Numbered from the stretch's first letter, positions 25,063 through 35,166 are shown. The stretch: DNA of 64,000 nucleotides from Oceanospirillales bacterium (GCA_004762125.1 SIHQ01000016.1:1-64000), one strand, 5' to 3'. Numbers and translations: made by a program. Notes: generated by a model not told the origin, from the sequence alone.

Positions 25063-26091
25063 TTAACTAAAAAAACGGGTTTCAGAGAGTTTTTCCCAGA
25101 CTCTGGTGAGAGCCCTTTCGGCAGAAGACTCCGCAGCTAGGCCTAGTTTTTCAGGCAATCCTTTTTTGGTGGTGTATGTCACCTGAACGATATCCAGCTT
25201 ATCAACCTGACTGTAGATGTACTCGTCACTGGTCATGATTTTGTCAACAAGCTTTTGCTCTAATGCTTGTTGGCCATACCAGATTTCACCGGTAGCCACC
25301 TCTTCGATTTCAACTTGCTTGCGTTCCTGCTTGATAAAATTCTTGAACAGTTCGTGGGTGTCCTGAATATCCTGCTTGAACTTTTCACGACCCTTATCGG
25401 TGTTTTCACCCAGCATGGTCAGAGTGCGCTTGTATTCGCCGGCGGTATGAAGCTCGATATCAACATCGTGCTTTTTCAACAGCTTATTAATATTAGGCAC
25501 TTGTGCCATAACACCAATCGAACCAATTACGGCAAAGGGGGCCGCAATAATTTTATTGGCGGTACAAGCCATCATGTAACCGCCACTGGCTGCAACCTTG
25601 TCGACGGCAATAGTGAACTTGATGCCAGTGTCGCGAATACGTTGCAGCTGAGAAGCAGCAAAACCATATGAGTGTACCAGGCCACCAGCACTTTCGAGGC
25701 GAACAAGGACTTCATCGGTGGTTTCGGCAACGGACAGAACAGCGGTGACTTCTTCACGGAGTGATTTTGTCGCACTGGCTTTCATATCGCCATGGAAATC
25801 AATAACAAAGAGCCTTGGTTTTTGTTCCTTTGGCTTTTTCTTATTGGCTTTTTCCTGTTTTTTCTCTTCTTTATGCAGCTTCTTTATTGCGTCTTTATCA
25901 AGCAGACTGTGCTTAAGGTCGGTTTTCAGGAGTTCATAATGCTCATTAAGCTTTTTGATCTCCAGATGACCTTTGGCTGACTGCTTTGATTTTTGACCAA
26001 ATGATGCTGCAACGGCCAGGCAAATAAGCAAGGCAACCACAAAGGTCACTGCTTTCGCCAGAAATAGGCCATATTCCGCCAAGTACTCCAA
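25063..26091 (-). CDS. sohB: SohB-type membrane-anchored serine protease
   Basis: A 342-residue S49-family peptidase. An N-terminal membrane helix (LAKAVTFVVALLICLAVAA) is followed by a lysine-rich coiled linker to about residue 90 and then the protease domain. The catalytic Ser is in VAASGGYMMAC and the Lys in AGEYKRTLTMLGENT, the Ser-Lys dyad of SppA/SohB. SohB is an inner-membrane protease with its active site in the periplasm whose overproduction compensates for loss of DegP. The length matches the E. coli protein. It is a single gene, divergent from nothing and 100 bp from ppk2. Confidence 0.93.
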   Translation of the reverse strand: MEYLAEYGLFLAKAVTFVVALLICLAVAASFGQKSKQSAKGHLEIKKLNEHYELLKTDLKHSLLDKDAIKKLHKEEKKQEKANKKKPKEQKPRLFVIDFHGDMKASATKSLREEVTAVLSVAETTDEVLVRLESAGGLVHSYGFAASQLQRIRDTGIKFTIAVDKVAASGGYMMACTANKIIAAPFAVIGSIGVMAQVPNINKLLKKHDVDIELHTAGEYKRTLTMLGENTDKGREKFKQDIQDTHELFKNFIKQERKQVEIEEVATGEIWYGQQALEQKLVDKIMTSDEYIYSQVDKLDIVQVTYTTKKGLPEKLGLAAESSAERALTRVWEKLSETRFFS

Positions 26092-26195
26092 AGTTAACCT
26101 CCAGATTGAGTAAAAATAGTAAGAGTTGAGGCTAAGGATACCTGATTTTAAGGCAGGGGTAAGGGCCTACAGCATCCTGGCCCAAAGTTTGAACG

Positions 26196-27029
26196 TTACT
26201 CGATATCTTTCTCTGCACTGCCAACTACTGCTGAATTCGGCGTCATGACGATTTCATTATCTTTTCCGTCGTACCTCAGATCATTGAGAATAAATTGCAT
26301 GGCATTCAATCTGGCTCGCTTCTTGTCATCTGAGCGGACCACAGTCCAGGGTGCATCACGGGTATCGGTATAATGGAACATCTGTTCCTTAGCCTGGGTA
26401 TAGTCATCCCACTTATCAATAGAAGCTTTGTCTACGGGGGACAGCTTCCATTGTTTAAGGGGATCGGTTCTTCTGCGTTCGAAACGATTAAGCTGTTCCT
26501 CCCTGCTGACAGAGAACCAGAGTTTGTAGAGCTTGACGCCGCTGTGAACAAGCATACGTTCAAAGTCTGCCACTTCTCTCATAAAGCTCATGTACTGCTT
26601 CTTGGTACAGTACCTCATGACTTTTTCGACTCCAGCACGGTTGTACCATGATCGATCAAAAAGAACGATTTCTCCTGACGTAGGAAGATGCTGAACATAT
26701 CGTTGAAAATACCATTGCCCCAGTTCTCTGTCTGAGGGTTTCTCAAGAGCAACCACTCTGGCTCCTCGAGGGTTCAGGTGTTCGGTCATTCGCTTGATGG
26801 TGCCACCCTTACCTGCTGCATCCCGGCCTTCAAAGATGATGACAACTTTCTTGCCTTTCTCTTTGACCCAGTTCTGCATTTTTACCAGCTCTATCTGCAA
26901 CAGCCGTTTTTCAGCTTCGTACTCATCGCGTTTAAGCTTCGGAAGTCCGGTGGACTTGATCAGTTTCCTAGCACCCTTGTCCTTTTTTTCAGCGCGGCTC
27001 TCGGGTGAATGTTTTGCAACTATCCCCAT
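26196..27029 (-). CDS. ppk2: Polyphosphate kinase 2
   Basis: A single-domain PPK2 of about 277 residues that transfers phosphate between polyphosphate and nucleotides, usually favouring GTP or ATP formation. Walker A is FEGRDAAGKGGTIKR, the lid/Walker B region is VLFDRSWYNRAGVE, and the basic stretch RFERRRTDPLKQWKLS binds polyphosphate. The start at 27029 was preferred because GGAGG sits 5 nt upstream; an ATG four codons earlier is possible. The N-terminal 40 residues are rich in lysine. Confidence 0.95.
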   Translation of the reverse strand: MGIVAKHSPESRAEKKDKGARKLIKSTGLPKLKRDEYEAEKRLLQIELVKMQNWVKEKGKKVVIIFEGRDAAGKGGTIKRMTEHLNPRGARVVALEKPSDRELGQWYFQRYVQHLPTSGEIVLFDRSWYNRAGVEKVMRYCTKKQYMSFMREVADFERMLVHSGVKLYKLWFSVSREEQLNRFERRRTDPLKQWKLSPVDKASIDKWDDYTQAKEQMFHYTDTRDAPWTVVRSDDKKRARLNAMQFILNDLRYDGKDNEIVMTPNSAVVGSAEKDIE

Positions 27030-27222
27030 GCTTTCCTCCATGACGGTTTGGTTGTTTTTATTGTTGTTGTTAAAAGATTATCGCCTTACTCATTTTGCTG
27101 TATTGATAGCGATCAATATTACCTCTTTATTGGTACTTCTGTATTAGAGCAAACATTGATTTATTAAGAATAAGGTCTATTTATATCAAGCGGGTTCTGA
27201 TTTTGATGACAGGAGGCTCGGT

Positions 27223-27990
27223 ATGAGAAAAATAACAATCGTTAAGACAATTGTGAGTGCTTTCATAGGGCTGACTGTTCAGGCAGCTCTAGCAGATACG
27301 CTCTGCTGGGACATGCAGAGCAATAAAGCGTCCTATCGGAGTTTGTGCAGATTTAATACCGAAGATCCGGACGGTGATAAGCGTACTTATTTGGGTTACG
27401 TTGATCAGGAAAGTAAGACGTGTATTGCTTACCAGAGCGGGAAATCTAAAAATACGTTTTGGTGGTTAAGAGCAGATAAAGTGGGGTTGGAAAGATTCCC
27501 CGCAAGCCACAGCCAGAATGATTTTGTAAATACAGTTCCCTACTGTCCTGGAATAAAATCCAAAAATCCAGATGTGTTTCCTGAATCAACAGAAGGTTTA
27601 TTCTCCGAAAGCGGTATTGTTTGTAAAGCACAAAAATCATTGAGAAAAGAGAAGTACAGAGTTGGTTTGTTAAAAGATGCCGGTGACGAGTTGGTTTGCT
27701 CCGATGTATTTGGTGTGACCTACCAATTCGTAAATACACCTGAGATAAGGTCTGTACCAGGGTGGGCTTGTAAAACTAAAGCGTTGGATAAGACTCGATT
27801 AGGAAAGCTGTCCGGTTCACATCATGGTAACAAGGTTCAAAAAGCGATGATTGAGCAAGGGTTTATGTTTGGTTCCAAGGATAAAGACGGACATTATATG
27901 CTTGGGAATTATGCGGATCACAGTAATAACGGTGATGATAATGTTTTGTTCAAAAACGTGAACCATATTGATTGCGATGTGACTGATTAA
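27223..27990 (+). CDS. Secreted cysteine-rich protein of unknown function
   Basis: A 255-residue protein with a Sec signal peptide (IVKTIVSAFIGLTVQAALA) and eight cysteines in the mature part, spaced as if in four disulfides. Two similar segments seem present: YLGYVDQESKTCIAYQSGK and, about 100 residues later, YRVGLLKDAGDELVCSD, hinting at a duplicated fold reminiscent of DM9/DUF3421 repeats. That resemblance is weak. AGGAGG is 5 nt before the ATG. It stands alone between divergent ppk2 and convergent nudC, so no functional partner can be named. Confidence 0.75.
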   Translation: MRKITIVKTIVSAFIGLTVQAALADTLCWDMQSNKASYRSLCRFNTEDPDGDKRTYLGYVDQESKTCIAYQSGKSKNTFWWLRADKVGLERFPASHSQNDFVNTVPYCPGIKSKNPDVFPESTEGLFSESGIVCKAQKSLRKEKYRVGLLKDAGDELVCSDVFGVTYQFVNTPEIRSVPGWACKTKALDKTRLGKLSGSHHGNKVQKAMIEQGFMFGSKDKDGHYMLGNYADHSNNGDDNVLFKNVNHIDCDVTD

Positions 27991-28007
27991 TTCCTGCAGT
28001 AAGTGAA

Positions 28008-28030
28008 CAGACTCAGGATTTCTGAGTCTG
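28008..28030. terminator. Hairpin between convergent genes
   Basis: CAGACTCAG and CTGAGTCTG form a perfect 9-bp stem with a 5-nt loop, 4 bp before the end of nudC. A bidirectional terminator is likely. Confidence 0.65.
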
Positions 28031-28033
28031 CTT

Positions 28034-28822
28034 TCAAATAGCCAGATCAATCAAACGACGGGCAATAGTAAAAGAAGGCGGAATTTCTGGCAGCTTGTCC
28101 GTTCTAAACCAATCACCCGCAGACAGCTCTTTTTCTTCCAGAACAATCTCTCCCGATTCATAGTCCGCATGAAATCCTAGCATCAGCGAATGGGGGAATG
28201 GCCAGCTTTGGCTGAAATGATACTGAATATTCTTTACCTTAATACCGGACTCTTCCAAAACTTCACGGTACACCGCCTCTTCTGCCGTTTCGCCTGGCTC
28301 CATGAATCCGGCAATAGTCGTATAAACAGGATTATGGCGAAGATGTTTTTGGTGTTGAACCAGTAATAGTTCATCACCTTTTTTTACCAGAACAATAATG
28401 CAGGGAGATATTCTGGGGTAATAGCTGGCCTCACAAGAGGTACAGTGCATTGCCCATTCCGCTGCCAGTTTTGTCGTGGCGGAGCCACAACGTCCACAAA
28501 AAGCGTGATCTTTTTCAGCTCGAAGCAATTGGGTTGCATGACTATATAGGGCGGCTTCGGCCTCACTGTTTTGTGCCAGAAATTCTCTGGGTTCCTGTAT
28601 TTCACCGTCGTATGAATCGTTGACTTGAGCAAGAATAATAACCTTCCCCCGTAGTTCTCCTACGGGAAAAAGAATTTCTGTTAATTCAGGTAAGTCAGAG
28701 CTGGTCCACAGAAGTGCTTCAGCTGCAGGTACCACTTTCGAGTTATTGAGTAGAAAAAAACGACAATAGTCTGTATTTTCCGGCATAGATTGTCGGCCGG
28801 TATAGGCTTGATACTGTTCCAT
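28034..28822 (-). CDS. nudC: NADH pyrophosphatase / NAD-cap RNA hydrolase
   Basis: A 262-residue NudC. The zinc ribbon CGRCG and CTSC lies mid-protein. The Nudix box GFMEPGETAEEAVYREVLEE and the diagnostic SQSWPFPHS (consensus SQPWPFPxS, here with Ser for Pro) follow. NudC cleaves NADH to NMNH and AMP and removes NAD caps from RNA. The N-terminal domain is diverged, as in many gammaproteobacteria. The gene is divergent from nhaB. Confidence 0.95.
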   Translation of the reverse strand: MEQYQAYTGRQSMPENTDYCRFFLLNNSKVVPAAEALLWTSSDLPELTEILFPVGELRGKVIILAQVNDSYDGEIQEPREFLAQNSEAEAALYSHATQLLRAEKDHAFCGRCGSATTKLAAEWAMHCTSCEASYYPRISPCIIVLVKKGDELLLVQHQKHLRHNPVYTTIAGFMEPGETAEEAVYREVLEESGIKVKNIQYHFSQSWPFPHSLMLGFHADYESGEIVLEEKELSAGDWFRTDKLPEIPPSFTIARRLIDLAI

Positions 28823-28955
28823 AGGTCAATAAAAAGTAGAAATTCTAAGTGTAAGTACAGGTCTTCACAGTATCACACATACCCAATGGATAAACTGGTG
28901 TTTACAACTTAGATACATATAATGGCATCTCCCTAAGGATTTGATTATAAACACA

Positions 28956-30458
28956 ATGGCTTCAACATACCTGACAGCTCTGGGAAAAAACTTCCTGGGC
29001 AACACCTCAAGTTGGTATAAACAGGCAATACTGTTTTTCCTGGTGATTAACCCTGTTTTGATCTGGCTTGCCGGACCTGTTGTTACAAGCTGGGTACTGG
29101 TGGCCGAGTTCATCTTCACGCTAGCTATGGCACTGAAATGCTATCCGCTTCAACCCGGTGGTTTACTGGTTATCGAAGCGATTGCTCTTGGTTTAACCGA
29201 TGTAGAGAGCTTGAAAGTTGAGGTATATAACAACTTTCCGGTGATACTGCTGCTGATGTTTATGGTGGCGGGCATCTATTTCATGAAAGGCTTGCTGCTC
29301 TACACGTTCACTCGTCTTCTTATTAATGTGCGCTCCAAAACAATCCTTTCCCTGCTCTTCTGTATTGTTTCTGCTGTATTGTCGGCATTCCTTGATGCTT
29401 TGACGGTGACGGCTGTATTGATCAGTGTCTGTGTCGGCTTTTACTCGGTCTATCACCGCTTTGCTTCAGGTCAGAAACTGGATCATCAGGGGCATGACCA
29501 TCATGGTGATCAGCAGGTTAACGAACAACACAGTGAGGAGCTGGAGGATTTTCGAGCTTTCCTACGTAGTCTGCTGATGCACAGTGCCGTTGGTACTGCT
29601 CTGGGTGGTGTTTGTACTCTCGTAGGTGAACCGCAGAATTTGCTGATCGCTGAACGTGCAGGCTGGCAGTTTAATGAGTTCTTCATGCAAATGGCTCCGG
29701 TTACCATGCCGGTTCTGGTCGCTGGTTTGATGACCTGCGTGCTGTTAGAGAAACTGAAAATTCTTGGTTACGGCGCCCTGCTCCCTGACCGGGTCCGTAA
29801 TGTTCTGAAAGAGTTCAGTGAACACGAAGACAAGCACAGAACTGACAAAGAACGTGCAGCTCTGGGAGTGCAGTTAGCAGTTGCTCTGATTCTTATTGCT
29901 TCATTGTCCCTGCACTTGGCTGAAGTAGGCTTTATCGGTTTGATGGTCATCATACTGATCACCTCTTTTACAGGCATCATTGAAGAGCATCAGTTAGGTA
30001 AAGCTTTTGAAGAAGCTATGCCATTCACTGCATTACTGATTGTGTTCTTTGGTATTGTCGCTGTCATTCATGATCAGCATCTATTCACTCCGATTATTAC
30101 TTTTGTTCTGTCCATGGAAGAACAGTCGCAGATAGGTATGTTCTTTATTGCCAACGGCGTGCTGTCCATGATCAGTGATAACGTTTTTGTTGCCACTATT
30201 TATATCAATGAAGTGAAAGCAGCATTGGATGCGGGGCAAATTACCCGAGAACATTTTGAGAAGCTGGCTGTTGCTATTAATACCGGTACTAACCTACCCA
30301 GTATTGCAACGCCGAATGGTCAGGCGGCTTTCCTGTTTCTGCTGACGTCTACACTGGCTCCGTTAATAAGACTCTCTTATGGTCGAATGGTGATTATGGC
30401 TCTGCCATATACCATAGTCCTGAGTGTTGTCGGATATCTTGCGGTGAATACTATTTAA
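28956..30458 (+). CDS. nhaB: Na+/H+ antiporter NhaB
   Basis: A 500-residue, multi-span antiporter. It begins [14 protein letters not shown], as NhaB proteins do, and has the family blocks [46 protein letters not shown] and [19 protein letters not shown] His-rich cytoplasmic loop ([11 protein letters not shown]) near residue 185 is a local oddity. NhaB exports Na+ in exchange for H+ at the inner membrane. The ATG at 28956 is preferred; a TTG five codons earlier lies too close to the AAGGA. Confidence 0.95.
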   Translation: MASTYLTALGKNFLGNTSSWYKQAILFFLVINPVLIWLAGPVVTSWVLVAEFIFTLAMALKCYPLQPGGLLVIEAIALGLTDVESLKVEVYNNFPVILLLMFMVAGIYFMKGLLLYTFTRLLINVRSKTILSLLFCIVSAVLSAFLDALTVTAVLISVCVGFYSVYHRFASGQKLDHQGHDHHGDQQVNEQHSEELEDFRAFLRSLLMHSAVGTALGGVCTLVGEPQNLLIAERAGWQFNEFFMQMAPVTMPVLVAGLMTCVLLEKLKILGYGALLPDRVRNVLKEFSEHEDKHRTDKERAALGVQLAVALILIASLSLHLAEVGFIGLMVIILITSFTGIIEEHQLGKAFEEAMPFTALLIVFFGIVAVIHDQHLFTPIITFVLSMEEQSQIGMFFIANGVLSMISDNVFVATIYINEVKAALDAGQITREHFEKLAVAINTGTNLPSIATPNGQAAFLFLLTSTLAPLIRLSYGRMVIMALPYTIVLSVVGYLAVNTI

Positions 30459-30471
30459 CTGAGTACTATCT

Positions 30472-30514
30472 AGCTGAATAGTTAGTAAGAGCTGAATAGT
30501 TAGTAAGAGCTGAA
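30472..30514. repeat. 18-bp tandem repeat between nhaB and its terminator
   Basis: AGCTGAATAGTTAGTAAG occurs twice without mismatch (30472-30489 and 30490-30507), followed by a 7-bp partial third copy. It abuts the terminator stem. Confidence 0.9.
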
Positions 30515-30550
30515 ATCAAAAAGGGAGCCGATACTGGCTCCCTTTTTGAT
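30515..30550. terminator. Strong bidirectional terminator (nhaB / dnaQ)
   Basis: A perfect 15-bp inverted repeat, ATCAAAAAGGGAGCC and GGCTCCCTTTTTGAT, with a 6-nt loop and built-in T-runs on both strands. It serves the convergent nhaB and dnaQ transcripts. Confidence 0.93.
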
Positions 30551-30584
30551 TCTATAAAGGCAGTGCTTACAATGAATTATGAAG

Positions 30585-31271
30585 TTACCAGAGTTCCTGA
30601 CCTATTTTTTCCAGCTTTTCCCGGTGAAGTTTTAACTCATCCTCAGAAGCTTTCAATATAGGTAAAGCCGGCCTGTCTGTAGCCAGTCTACGTATGCCTG
30701 AAATGTCACCCTCCTGTCCGTTCCCCAATGCTCCAAGTGACAGTGCTGTTTGCCCGCCCGTCATAGACAGATAAACATCGGCTAGAATTTGAGCATCGAG
30801 CAGAGCGCCGTGGAAAGTTCGGGATGAATTATCAATAAAGTAACGCTTGCAGAGAGCGTCCAGGTTGTTCTTTTGCCCCGGGTGCTTCTTTCTGGCAATG
30901 GCCAGTGAATCCGTTACAGAACAGTAGTCTTCTACCTGGCCGAGACCTGCATTCATCCATTTGAGTTCATGATCCAGGAAGTTGATGTCGAAAGTGGAGT
31001 TATGAGCAATCATCTCCGAACCTTTAACAAACTCCAGAAAATCACGGGCTACCGTCGCGAAAAGTGGTTTGTCCTGGACGAATTCGTTGGTGATCCCGTG
31101 TATCCGGATAACCTCTTCATCCATGGTACGTTCCGGATTGATGTAAACATGGAAGGTATTTCCGGTGTACTTACGATCAATTAACTCAACGCAGCCAATT
31201 TCTACAATTCTGTGCCCCAGGGAAGGGTTGATACCGGTTGTTTCGGTATCCATTATGATCTGACGACTCAT
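30585..31271 (-). CDS. dnaQ: DNA polymerase III epsilon subunit (proofreading exonuclease)
   Basis: A 228-residue DEDDh exonuclease. Exo I is [12 protein letters not shown], Exo II is around [15 protein letters not shown], and Exo III, with the catalytic His, is in [22 protein letters not shown] near residue 178 is the expected clamp-binding motif. DnaQ proofreads replication in complex with the alpha and theta subunits. The start ATGA overlaps the rnhA stop by 4 bp, giving the well-known rnhA-dnaQ pair, but here co-directional as in Pseudomonas, whereas E. coli has them divergent. Confidence 0.96.
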   Translation of the reverse strand: MSRQIIMDTETTGINPSLGHRIVEIGCVELIDRKYTGNTFHVYINPERTMDEEVIRIHGITNEFVQDKPLFATVARDFLEFVKGSEMIAHNSTFDINFLDHELKWMNAGLGQVEDYCSVTDSLAIARKKHPGQKNNLDALCKRYFIDNSSRTFHGALLDAQILADVYLSMTGGQTALSLGALGNGQEGDISGIRRLATDRPALPILKASEDELKLHREKLEKIGQELW

Positions 31272-31720
31272 TCAGTTTTCCCCTTTATGATTTCCTCGGC
31301 ACCTTTGCCGGCCAATTCATCCGCCATCTCGTTTTCACGATGGCCGGCATGACCTTTGACCCAGCACCATTCGACCTGATGCCGCTGATTCTGTTCGTCC
31401 AGCCGCTGCCACAGATCCTGATTTTTAACAGGCTTACCGGCAGAGGTTTTCCATTGTTTGCGTTTCCAGCCGGAAATCCACTCAGTAATGCCTTTCCTTA
31501 CATACTGAGAATCGGTCGTCAGCCTGACCTGACAGTCACGTGTCAGAGTTTCCAGACCAACGATGGCAGCCATAAGCTCCATGCGATTATTGGTGGTGTT
31601 ATCTTCACCACCAAAAAGGCCCTTTTCAGCGGTACCAAAACGCAGTACTACACCCCAGCCACCAGGCCCCGGGTTTCCTTTGCAGGCGCCGTCTGTAAAA
31701 AGCTCAACGAGCTTGCTCAA
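31268..31720 (-). CDS. rnhA: Ribonuclease HI
   Basis: A 150-residue RNase H with the acidic catalytic residues in [18 protein letters not shown] (first Asp), NNRMELMA (Glu), LTTDSQYV (Asp) and NEMADELA (last Asp), plus the HAGH loop. It removes RNA from RNA-DNA hybrids. The only sensible start is a TTG at 31720. The upstream frame has no Met for over 50 codons and codes for sequence foreign to the family, while TTGA overlaps the stop of the methyltransferase gene by 4 bp, implying coupled translation. Confidence 0.94.
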   Translation of the reverse strand: MSKLVELFTDGACKGNPGPGGWGVVLRFGTAEKGLFGGEDNTTNNRMELMAAIVGLETLTRDCQVRLTTDSQYVRKGITEWISGWKRKQWKTSAGKPVKNQDLWQRLDEQNQRHQVEWCWVKGHAGHRENEMADELAGKGAEEIIKGKTE

Positions 31721-32460
31721 TGGTCTTCTCTCACTCTGCTTGATCCCGGAATAGGTTGATGAATCATAGGCTGATTCAGTGTTTTCCAGGAAGGTTTGAT
31801 AGGGATCATCCCCGGCGTCTCCCGGGTGGCCACCATAATATAGAAGCTGCCAAAAGGAAGACACCAGCGGTTGCACCGCTCTTCCAGCGCTTCGGTACGT
31901 TTCTTTTTCAGCAATCGGTTGAAAGGAAATAGGTACGCACCCTGGTGAACCTTTTCCACTCTAAAGCCAAGTAGGGTCAGCCAGTCTTTCATGCGTCGAC
32001 TGCTGATATGGTGAGTCCCATGAAAGCGTCGCCTGGCCTTGACTGAGAAAACTCTGGAAAGTTGATATAAGCTCCAGGGATTAAATCCAACAACAATCAT
32101 TTTTCCGCCAGGAATAATGGTGTTGCTTGCTTCACTTAAAAGGCGATGGGGCCTATCTGATGTTTCAATAAGGTGATGGAGTAACACTAAATCCAGGCTG
32201 GCCGGTTTTACAGGCCATTGGTAACCGTCGAGAATAAGATCGCTCGACTTACTGTTTGTCAGGCAGGGAGAAAATCGGAAATGTTTACTGACCTGAGATT
32301 CTGCTAATAAGTCAGACTCAGGGCACACTGAAAGCTCAACGCCATGATAGCCAAAAATATAGTTCAGCTCTTGCGCAATAAACTGGCGTTCAGATTCAAG
32401 AAGATACTGACCCGCACCGGTAGTCAGCCAGTCTGAAATATTTAGCAAACGTTTACTCAT
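31717..32460 (-). CDS. SAM-dependent methyltransferase (gloB-rnhA neighbourhood family)
   Basis: A class I methyltransferase of about 247 residues, with [20 protein letters not shown] (post-II motif), [19 protein letters not shown] and the C-terminal strand region [11 protein letters not shown]. The glycine motif I is poorly conserved, as usual for this group, and the substrate is unknown. A methyltransferase gene stands in this position, between gloB and rnhA, in Pseudomonas. The start at 32460 ([12 protein letters not shown]) fits the family; an ATG at 32490 is an alternative. It is divergent from gloB. Confidence 0.85.
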   Translation of the reverse strand: MSKRLLNISDWLTTGAGQYLLESERQFIAQELNYIFGYHGVELSVCPESDLLAESQVSKHFRFSPCLTNSKSSDLILDGYQWPVKPASLDLVLLHHLIETSDRPHRLLSEASNTIIPGGKMIVVGFNPWSLYQLSRVFSVKARRRFHGTHHISSRRMKDWLTLLGFRVEKVHQGAYLFPFNRLLKKKRTEALEERCNRWCLPFGSFYIMVATRETPGMIPIKPSWKTLNQPMIHQPIPGSSRVREDH

Positions 32461-32704
32461 ATTTGGTCGAGAGGTTTTATTCAACCCAAACATTGTGCTT
32501 TTCCATAAACCCAACAAACCTTTATTTCCAATAAAGACACAGTATAACGTCAAGCGTGCCCAACCCTTTTACATAGTATCGCCGGGGTTGTTTTGCAACC
32601 AGTCTAATTTCGTTTTTATTACTCTTTACAGCAAAGCCAATGTGTTGTCAGAGCTAAAAAGGTACACTCACGTCACAGAGTGAATAAGGAATTAAAAGCT
32701 GAAT

Positions 32705-33487
32705 ATGATTAATGTTATTCCTATCCCTGCTTTTGAAGATAACTATATTTGGTGCCTTCAGGGAAGTTCAGGTACTGATTGTCTAGTTGTTGATCCAGGT
32801 GATGCCAGCGTTGTACTCGATGTTTTAAAAAAGAATAAATTGACGCTCAAAGGCATTCTGGTCACCCATCACCATTGGGACCATACCAATGGTATAGACG
32901 AGCTGTTGCAGCACTTTAACGTACCTGTCTATGGTCCTGATAATAATGATATAAAACAGATCTCTCATCGTGTCAGTGGAGGAGATCGAATTCATTTACT
33001 GGAAACAGAGTTTAAGATCATTTCTACGCCGGGCCACACTCTGGATCACGTCTGCTATATTGCAGAGTCGGATGGTGAATCTCCTTTGCTTTTTTGCGGT
33101 GACACTCTATTTTCTGCCGGTTGCGGCAGACTGTTTGAGGGAACACCTGAACAAATGTTTCAGTCGCTGAACCAATTGAAGCAGCTGACAGCGAAGACCA
33201 GAATATTCTGTACTCACGAATATACAGAGGCAAATATACGTTTTGCTCTGGCAGTAGAACCCAAAAATCAGGTTCTGATTCAGTATGCTGATGAAGTGAA
33301 AGCGATAAGAGCCAGTGGTAAGCCTACTTTACCCGTATTGATGGACCAACAACTACAAATAAACCCTTTCCTAAGGACGGATGTGGACAGTGTAATAGAG
33401 GCCGTTGTCAGGAAAAATGGCGAAGCTGAGTATACTAGCACCGATGTTTTAAGGGTAATTCGCCAATGGAAGGATAATTTTCAGTAA
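32705..33487 (+). CDS. gloB: Hydroxyacylglutathione hydrolase (glyoxalase II)
   Basis: A 260-residue metallo-beta-lactamase-fold enzyme with the binuclear metal motif THHHWDHTNG, later ligands in TPGHTLDHVCY, FCGDTLFSAGCGRLFEG and CTHEYT, and the C-terminal glyoxalase II domain. It hydrolyses S-lactoylglutathione in methylglyoxal detoxification. Its stop overlaps an ATG in frame with mltD by 1 bp, so the two are probably one transcript. Confidence 0.96.
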   Translation: MINVIPIPAFEDNYIWCLQGSSGTDCLVVDPGDASVVLDVLKKNKLTLKGILVTHHHWDHTNGIDELLQHFNVPVYGPDNNDIKQISHRVSGGDRIHLLETEFKIISTPGHTLDHVCYIAESDGESPLLFCGDTLFSAGCGRLFEGTPEQMFQSLNQLKQLTAKTRIFCTHEYTEANIRFALAVEPKNQVLIQYADEVKAIRASGKPTLPVLMDQQLQINPFLRTDVDSVIEAVVRKNGEAEYTSTDVLRVIRQWKDNFQ

Positions 33488-33528
33488 TGGTAGAATGTCC
33501 GTCCCAGCGAATAACCAGAAAGCAGCCT

Positions 33529-35166
33529 ATGTCTGAAGCAGTTGACCATAATATGCCTACTCAACCTGGTAGCCTGACAGTGAATACCAAGCTGTTGACC
33601 AGAATGATCGGTGTTGCCACCATGGCATTAGCCCTTTCCGGTTGCCAAAATCTTTCCGTACAAGACAACCAAAAGCCAATATCTGAAACTGTCACCGAAA
33701 AGGCTATTCCTGCCGAAACCGTTGACTCAAGCAAGATTGTTCGAGAAAAAATAGAAGAGCCAGAACAAGATGCACCTGTTACTGATCTTTGGGTGAGAGC
33801 TCGACAAGGGCTTGGACTCAATCTTGATAATAATGACCAAAGAATTTTGACCGAACTGCGCTGGTATAGAAACAACCAGACTTTTTTCGATCGTGTTACC
33901 GAACGAGCTTCACCTTACCTGTATTTCATCATTCAGGAAGCGGAGAAAAGAGGTGTTCCCCTAGAGCTGGCTTTATTGCCGGTTGTTGAGAGCACCTATG
34001 ACCCCTTTGCATACTCTCATGCTGGCGCTTCCGGTCTTTGGCAGTTCATGCCAGCCACTGGTGAGCACTATGGTCTGAAACAGAACTGGTGGTACGACGG
34101 ACGTCGGGATGTCGTCGCAGCTACCCGTGCTGCTCTCGACTATCTGGTTAATCTGAATAAGATGTTCAATGATTGGGAACTGGCCCTGGCTGCTTTTAAC
34201 TCCGGTCCTGGTCGAGTTATGGGTGCTGTTAAGAAAAATAGAAAAGCCAAGAAACCAACGGACTTCTGGTCACTGGATTTGCCAAGGGAAACGACACTGT
34301 ACGTTCCCAAGCTGGTAGCCCTTGGCAAGATTGTTAGAAACCCTGAAAAATTTGGGGTAAAACTGAAACCAGTAGCAAACAAGCCTTTCTTCGCCAAAGT
34401 GAAAACTGACGGTCAGCTAGATATGGCGAAAGCCGCAAGATTGTCGAACGTTCCTCTTGATAAGCTCTACAAGTTAAATCCTGGTATCAATCGCTGGTCA
34501 ACACCTCCGTCAGGCCCTCATTACCTATTGGTTCCAATCAATAAAGCTCAGGGTTTCCGGTCCGAGCTAGCAGAGTTGCCTACGGAAAAGCGTTTGCAGT
34601 GGCGCCGTTATTCGGTGACCTCCGGTGACAGCCTGTTGAGAATTGCCAAGAATTTTCGTACCCAGGTGAAGCTGATTAAGGAAGTAAACAAGTTAGACAG
34701 CAATATCATTCGTATAGGTCAGAACCTGCTGATTCCTGTACCAGCCCAAAATCGAGAAGAATACTCACTGACCAGTAACCAGAGGCGTTTGACGAGACAG
34801 AGCCGAAAGGTCAGTGGCCGTAACCGGGTTAAGTATGAGGTGAAGTCTGGCGACAGCTTTTGGACTATTGCTCGTAAGCACAACACTGGTGTAAATGAGC
34901 TAGCGAGATGGAACAACTTGTCACCTCGAGATATGCTGAAAATTGGTCAGGATCTGGTGGTCTGGACTAAAACGGCTGCTACCAAGGACAGCGTTGTTCG
35001 AAAGGTTCGTTATAAGGTTCGTGACGGTGACTCTCTTGCCCGAATTGCGAGCAAGTTCAACGTTAACGTCGGACAAATTAAGGTCTGGAATACCTTCGAT
35101 AGCAAGTACATTCATCCCGGACAAATGATCACACTTTTTGTGGATGTCACCCGATCCAGTAAATAA
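33529..35166 (+). CDS. mltD: Membrane-bound lytic transglycosylase D
   Basis: A lipoprotein lytic transglycosylase. The N-terminus carries a hydrophobic stretch ending in the lipobox LSGC (GVATMALALSGC). The SLT domain follows, with catalytic Glu in VVESTYDPFA and HAGASGLWQFMPATG, and AAFNSGPGRV later. Three LysM repeats end the protein (starting near YSVTSGDS, YEVKSGDS and YKVRDGDS); E. coli MltD has two. It cleaves peptidoglycan glycan chains to 1,6-anhydro products at the outer membrane. ATGs at 33487, 33529 and 33553 are all in frame; 33529 is a compromise because the first gives an overlong signal region. Confidence 0.94.
   Translation: MSEAVDHNMPTQPGSLTVNTKLLTRMIGVATMALALSGCQNLSVQDNQKPISETVTEKAIPAETVDSSKIVREKIEEPEQDAPVTDLWVRARQGLGLNLDNNDQRILTELRWYRNNQTFFDRVTERASPYLYFIIQEAEKRGVPLELALLPVVESTYDPFAYSHAGASGLWQFMPATGEHYGLKQNWWYDGRRDVVAATRAALDYLVNLNKMFNDWELALAAFNSGPGRVMGAVKKNRKAKKPTDFWSLDLPRETTLYVPKLVALGKIVRNPEKFGVKLKPVANKPFFAKVKTDGQLDMAKAARLSNVPLDKLYKLNPGINRWSTPPSGPHYLLVPINKAQGFRSELAELPTEKRLQWRRYSVTSGDSLLRIAKNFRTQVKLIKEVNKLDSNIIRIGQNLLIPVPAQNREEYSLTSNQRRLTRQSRKVSGRNRVKYEVKSGDSFWTIARKHNTGVNELARWNNLSPRDMLKIGQDLVVWTKTAATKDSVVRKVRYKVRDGDSLARIASKFNVNVGQIKVWNTFDSKYIHPGQMITLFVDVTRSSK

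Noticed and set aside
27223-27990. Assignment of the Cys-rich protein to the DM9 family
   Set aside because: The repeated segments resemble DM9 only loosely; key glycines and spacing could not be confirmed.
31721-31876. N-terminal 52-residue extension of RNase HI
   Set aside because: It lies inside the methyltransferase gene in another frame and has no family similarity.
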